DNA of 64,000 bases from Hallella mizrahii (lineage in GTDB: Bacteria > Bacteroidota > Bacteroidia > Bacteroidales > Bacteroidaceae), in assembly GCF_009695775.1 (NCBI RefSeq), contig NZ_VUNG01000001.1, positions 124,001-188,000 on the forward strand, in the 5' to 3' direction. This document shows positions 63,032 to 64,000 of the stretch, in pieces. The number at the start of each line of letters is the position of its first letter. The first letter of the stretch is position 1. Under the pieces are notes generated by a model. It did not search any database. It saw only the letters and a list, made by a program, of their open reading frames with translations, and was not told where the DNA came from. Made by a program: the position numbers and the translations under genes.

Positions 63032-64000
63032 CTATTTCACATTCAGCACTACGATCGACATCGGGGGGAGCGTAGCCTTGAGCTTGTCGCCTTTGACTTT
63101 GGCACCGGTGAAGGCTGCGGACTTCACCACGTCGGGATGTTTGAAGTCGTTGTAGTCGGTGACCTTCTTGGCGGTGAGGATTGTGCCGGCGACCTGCTTG
63201 CCCTTGAAGCCGTCGAGGGCAATCTCCACCGGTTCAGCTTTGTCGAGGCGAGGGTTGACGAGCGAGACGACGAGACTGCCATCCTGCTTCTTGGCAGCGG
63301 AGACCGAGAGGGTAGGGACGCGGCCCGGCGTCATCTTGTACATCAGCGGCTTGGCGGTGAGCGTGTCGCAGGTGAAAGAGGCGGGCAGGTAGGTAGCCTC
63401 CTGGAAGTCGCGGTACATCTTGAAAACATAGTAAGTCGGCGTGAGCACCATGTGGCCTTGTCCGATGGTGTCGGTGAGGATCATGCTTTGCAGCACGTTA
63501 ACCACCTGCGCGATGTTGGCCATGCGTATGCGGTCGGTGTGGCGCTGGAAGATGTTGAGCGTCAGGGCGGCGACCATGGCATCGCGCATCGTGTTTTGCT
63601 GATAGAGATGTCCGCGGATCGTTCCCGGCTCCTCGTCCCACCAGGTACCCCACTCGTCGACCATCAGCCCGATCTTCTTCTGTGGGTCTTTCTTGTCCAT
63701 GATGTCGCTGTGACGCTTGATGACGTCTTCGATTTGCAGGCACTTGGCGAGTGTGGTGTAGTACTCGTCATTGGTGAACGCTGTTGCTGAGCCTTTATTG
63801 TTGCTCCAGTCCTTGACAGTATAGTAGTGGAGCGAGAGTCCGTTCATGCGGTTGCCCACGCGGTCCATGAGTGTCTTTGTCCAGTCATAGTCGTAGTCAC
63901 TGGCACCGGATGCGATGCGGAAGAGATGGTTGTTGTGCTGGTCACGGCAGTAGGTGTTGTAGCGGCGGTAGAGGTCGGCATAGTATTCCGGCCGCATATT
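63032..64000 (-). CDS. GH51 alpha-L-arabinofuranosidase, 5' part outside window
   Basis: The frame stays open to the window edge, so the ATG at 63997 is internal and the catalytic N-terminal part is mostly missing. The visible ~323 residues match the second half of GH51 enzymes: LSLHYYTVKDWSNNKGSATA, GLMVDEWGTWWDEEPGT (the Glu is in the place of the catalytic nucleophile), MANIAQVVNVLQSMILTD and TPTYYVFKMYRDFQ, then a C-terminal beta domain ending LPPMSIVVLNVK. It releases arabinose from plant arabinan or arabinoxylan. The signal peptide and operon context are outside the window. Confidence 0.92.
   Translation of the reverse strand, partial: NMRPEYYADLYRRYNTYCRDQHNNHLFRIASGASDYDYDWTKTLMDRVGNRMNGLSLHYYTVKDWSNNKGSATAFTNDEYYTTLAKCLQIEDVIKRHSDIMDKKDPQKKIGLMVDEWGTWWDEEPGTIRGHLYQQNTMRDAMVAALTLNIFQRHTDRIRMANIAQVVNVLQSMILTDTIGQGHMVLTPTYYVFKMYRDFQEATYLPASFTCDTLTAKPLMYKMTPGRVPTLSVSAAKKQDGSLVVSLVNPRLDKAEPVEIALDGFKGKQVAGTILTAKKVTDYNDFKHPDVVKSAAFTGAKVKGDKLKATLPPMSIVVLNVK

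Overview
The window looks like a chromosomal segment of a Bacteroidota bacterium, most likely Prevotellaceae (Prevotella or a close relative). Evidence: many Bacteroidota-type promoters (TTTG, about 19-20 bp, TAnnTTTG) before genes on both strands; family markers such as a NigD-like lipoprotein, DUF4831, PorT, an outer-membrane beta-barrel protein with a carboxypeptidase-regulatory domain, and ~790-residue FtsX/MacB permeases; and frequent SD-poor starts. Housekeeping genes are roughly 50-55% GC by eye. No rRNA, tRNA, transposase or phage gene was seen.

Layout. 1-5.6 kb: the end of an M16 protease gene, a four-helix-bundle (23S IVP-type) gene between AT-rich inverted repeats, class I fumarase, a NigD-like lipoprotein and a YgbA-type protein. 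5.6-9.4 kb: a thiamine uptake operon (TonB receptor, PnuC-type transporter, thiamine pyrophosphokinase) behind a clear TPP riboswitch. 9.4-23.0 kb: a complete type I-B CRISPR-Cas locus (cas6-cas8b-cas7-cas5-cas3-cas4-cas1-cas2) with an array that I count as 56 repeats and 55 spacers. 23-28 kb: inositol-3-phosphate synthase, a short ComEC, a glutaredoxin-like protein and a dicarboxylate/amino-acid symporter. 28-39.5 kb: a tripartite efflux operon (tolC, HlyD-type adaptor, two FtsX permeases, ATPase) transcribed away from a HicB-like gene and a sigma-54 two-component system. 39.5-50 kb: a flavoprotein, class II aldolase, an outer-membrane barrel, a FucP-type sugar transporter, aquaporin and pyruvate phosphate dikinase. 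50-64 kb: an AddA/RecB-like helicase-nuclease, DUF4831, NAD(P)HX repair enzyme, hpt, adk, obgE, pgeF, M23 peptidase, a 4Fe-4S ferredoxin missing from the ORF track, PorT, and the C-terminal part of a GH51 arabinofuranosidase cut by the window end.

The most interesting signals are these. (1) A sigma-54-type -24/-12 element directly before tolC, with two palindrome-like sites 22 bp apart upstream; together with the adjacent NtrC-type regulator this forms a coherent candidate efflux regulon. (2) Two CRISPR spacers, 16 positions apart, that differ only at synonymous third codon positions and encode DVTSYDFTSSYP, resembling motif A of family B DNA polymerases; this suggests repeated sampling of one conserved phage or plasmid gene. 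(3) A 14-bp inverted repeat bracketing the CRISPR leader promoter, with one arm touching the first repeat. (4) A cas operon of mixed base composition. (5) A HicB-like gene without a recognisable HicA, with a perfect palindrome between its promoter boxes, just upstream of the sigma-54 regulator. Several dispersed hairpins and tandem repeats lie between genes. Coordinates of short motifs were counted by hand; all functional statements without a visible motif are inference.
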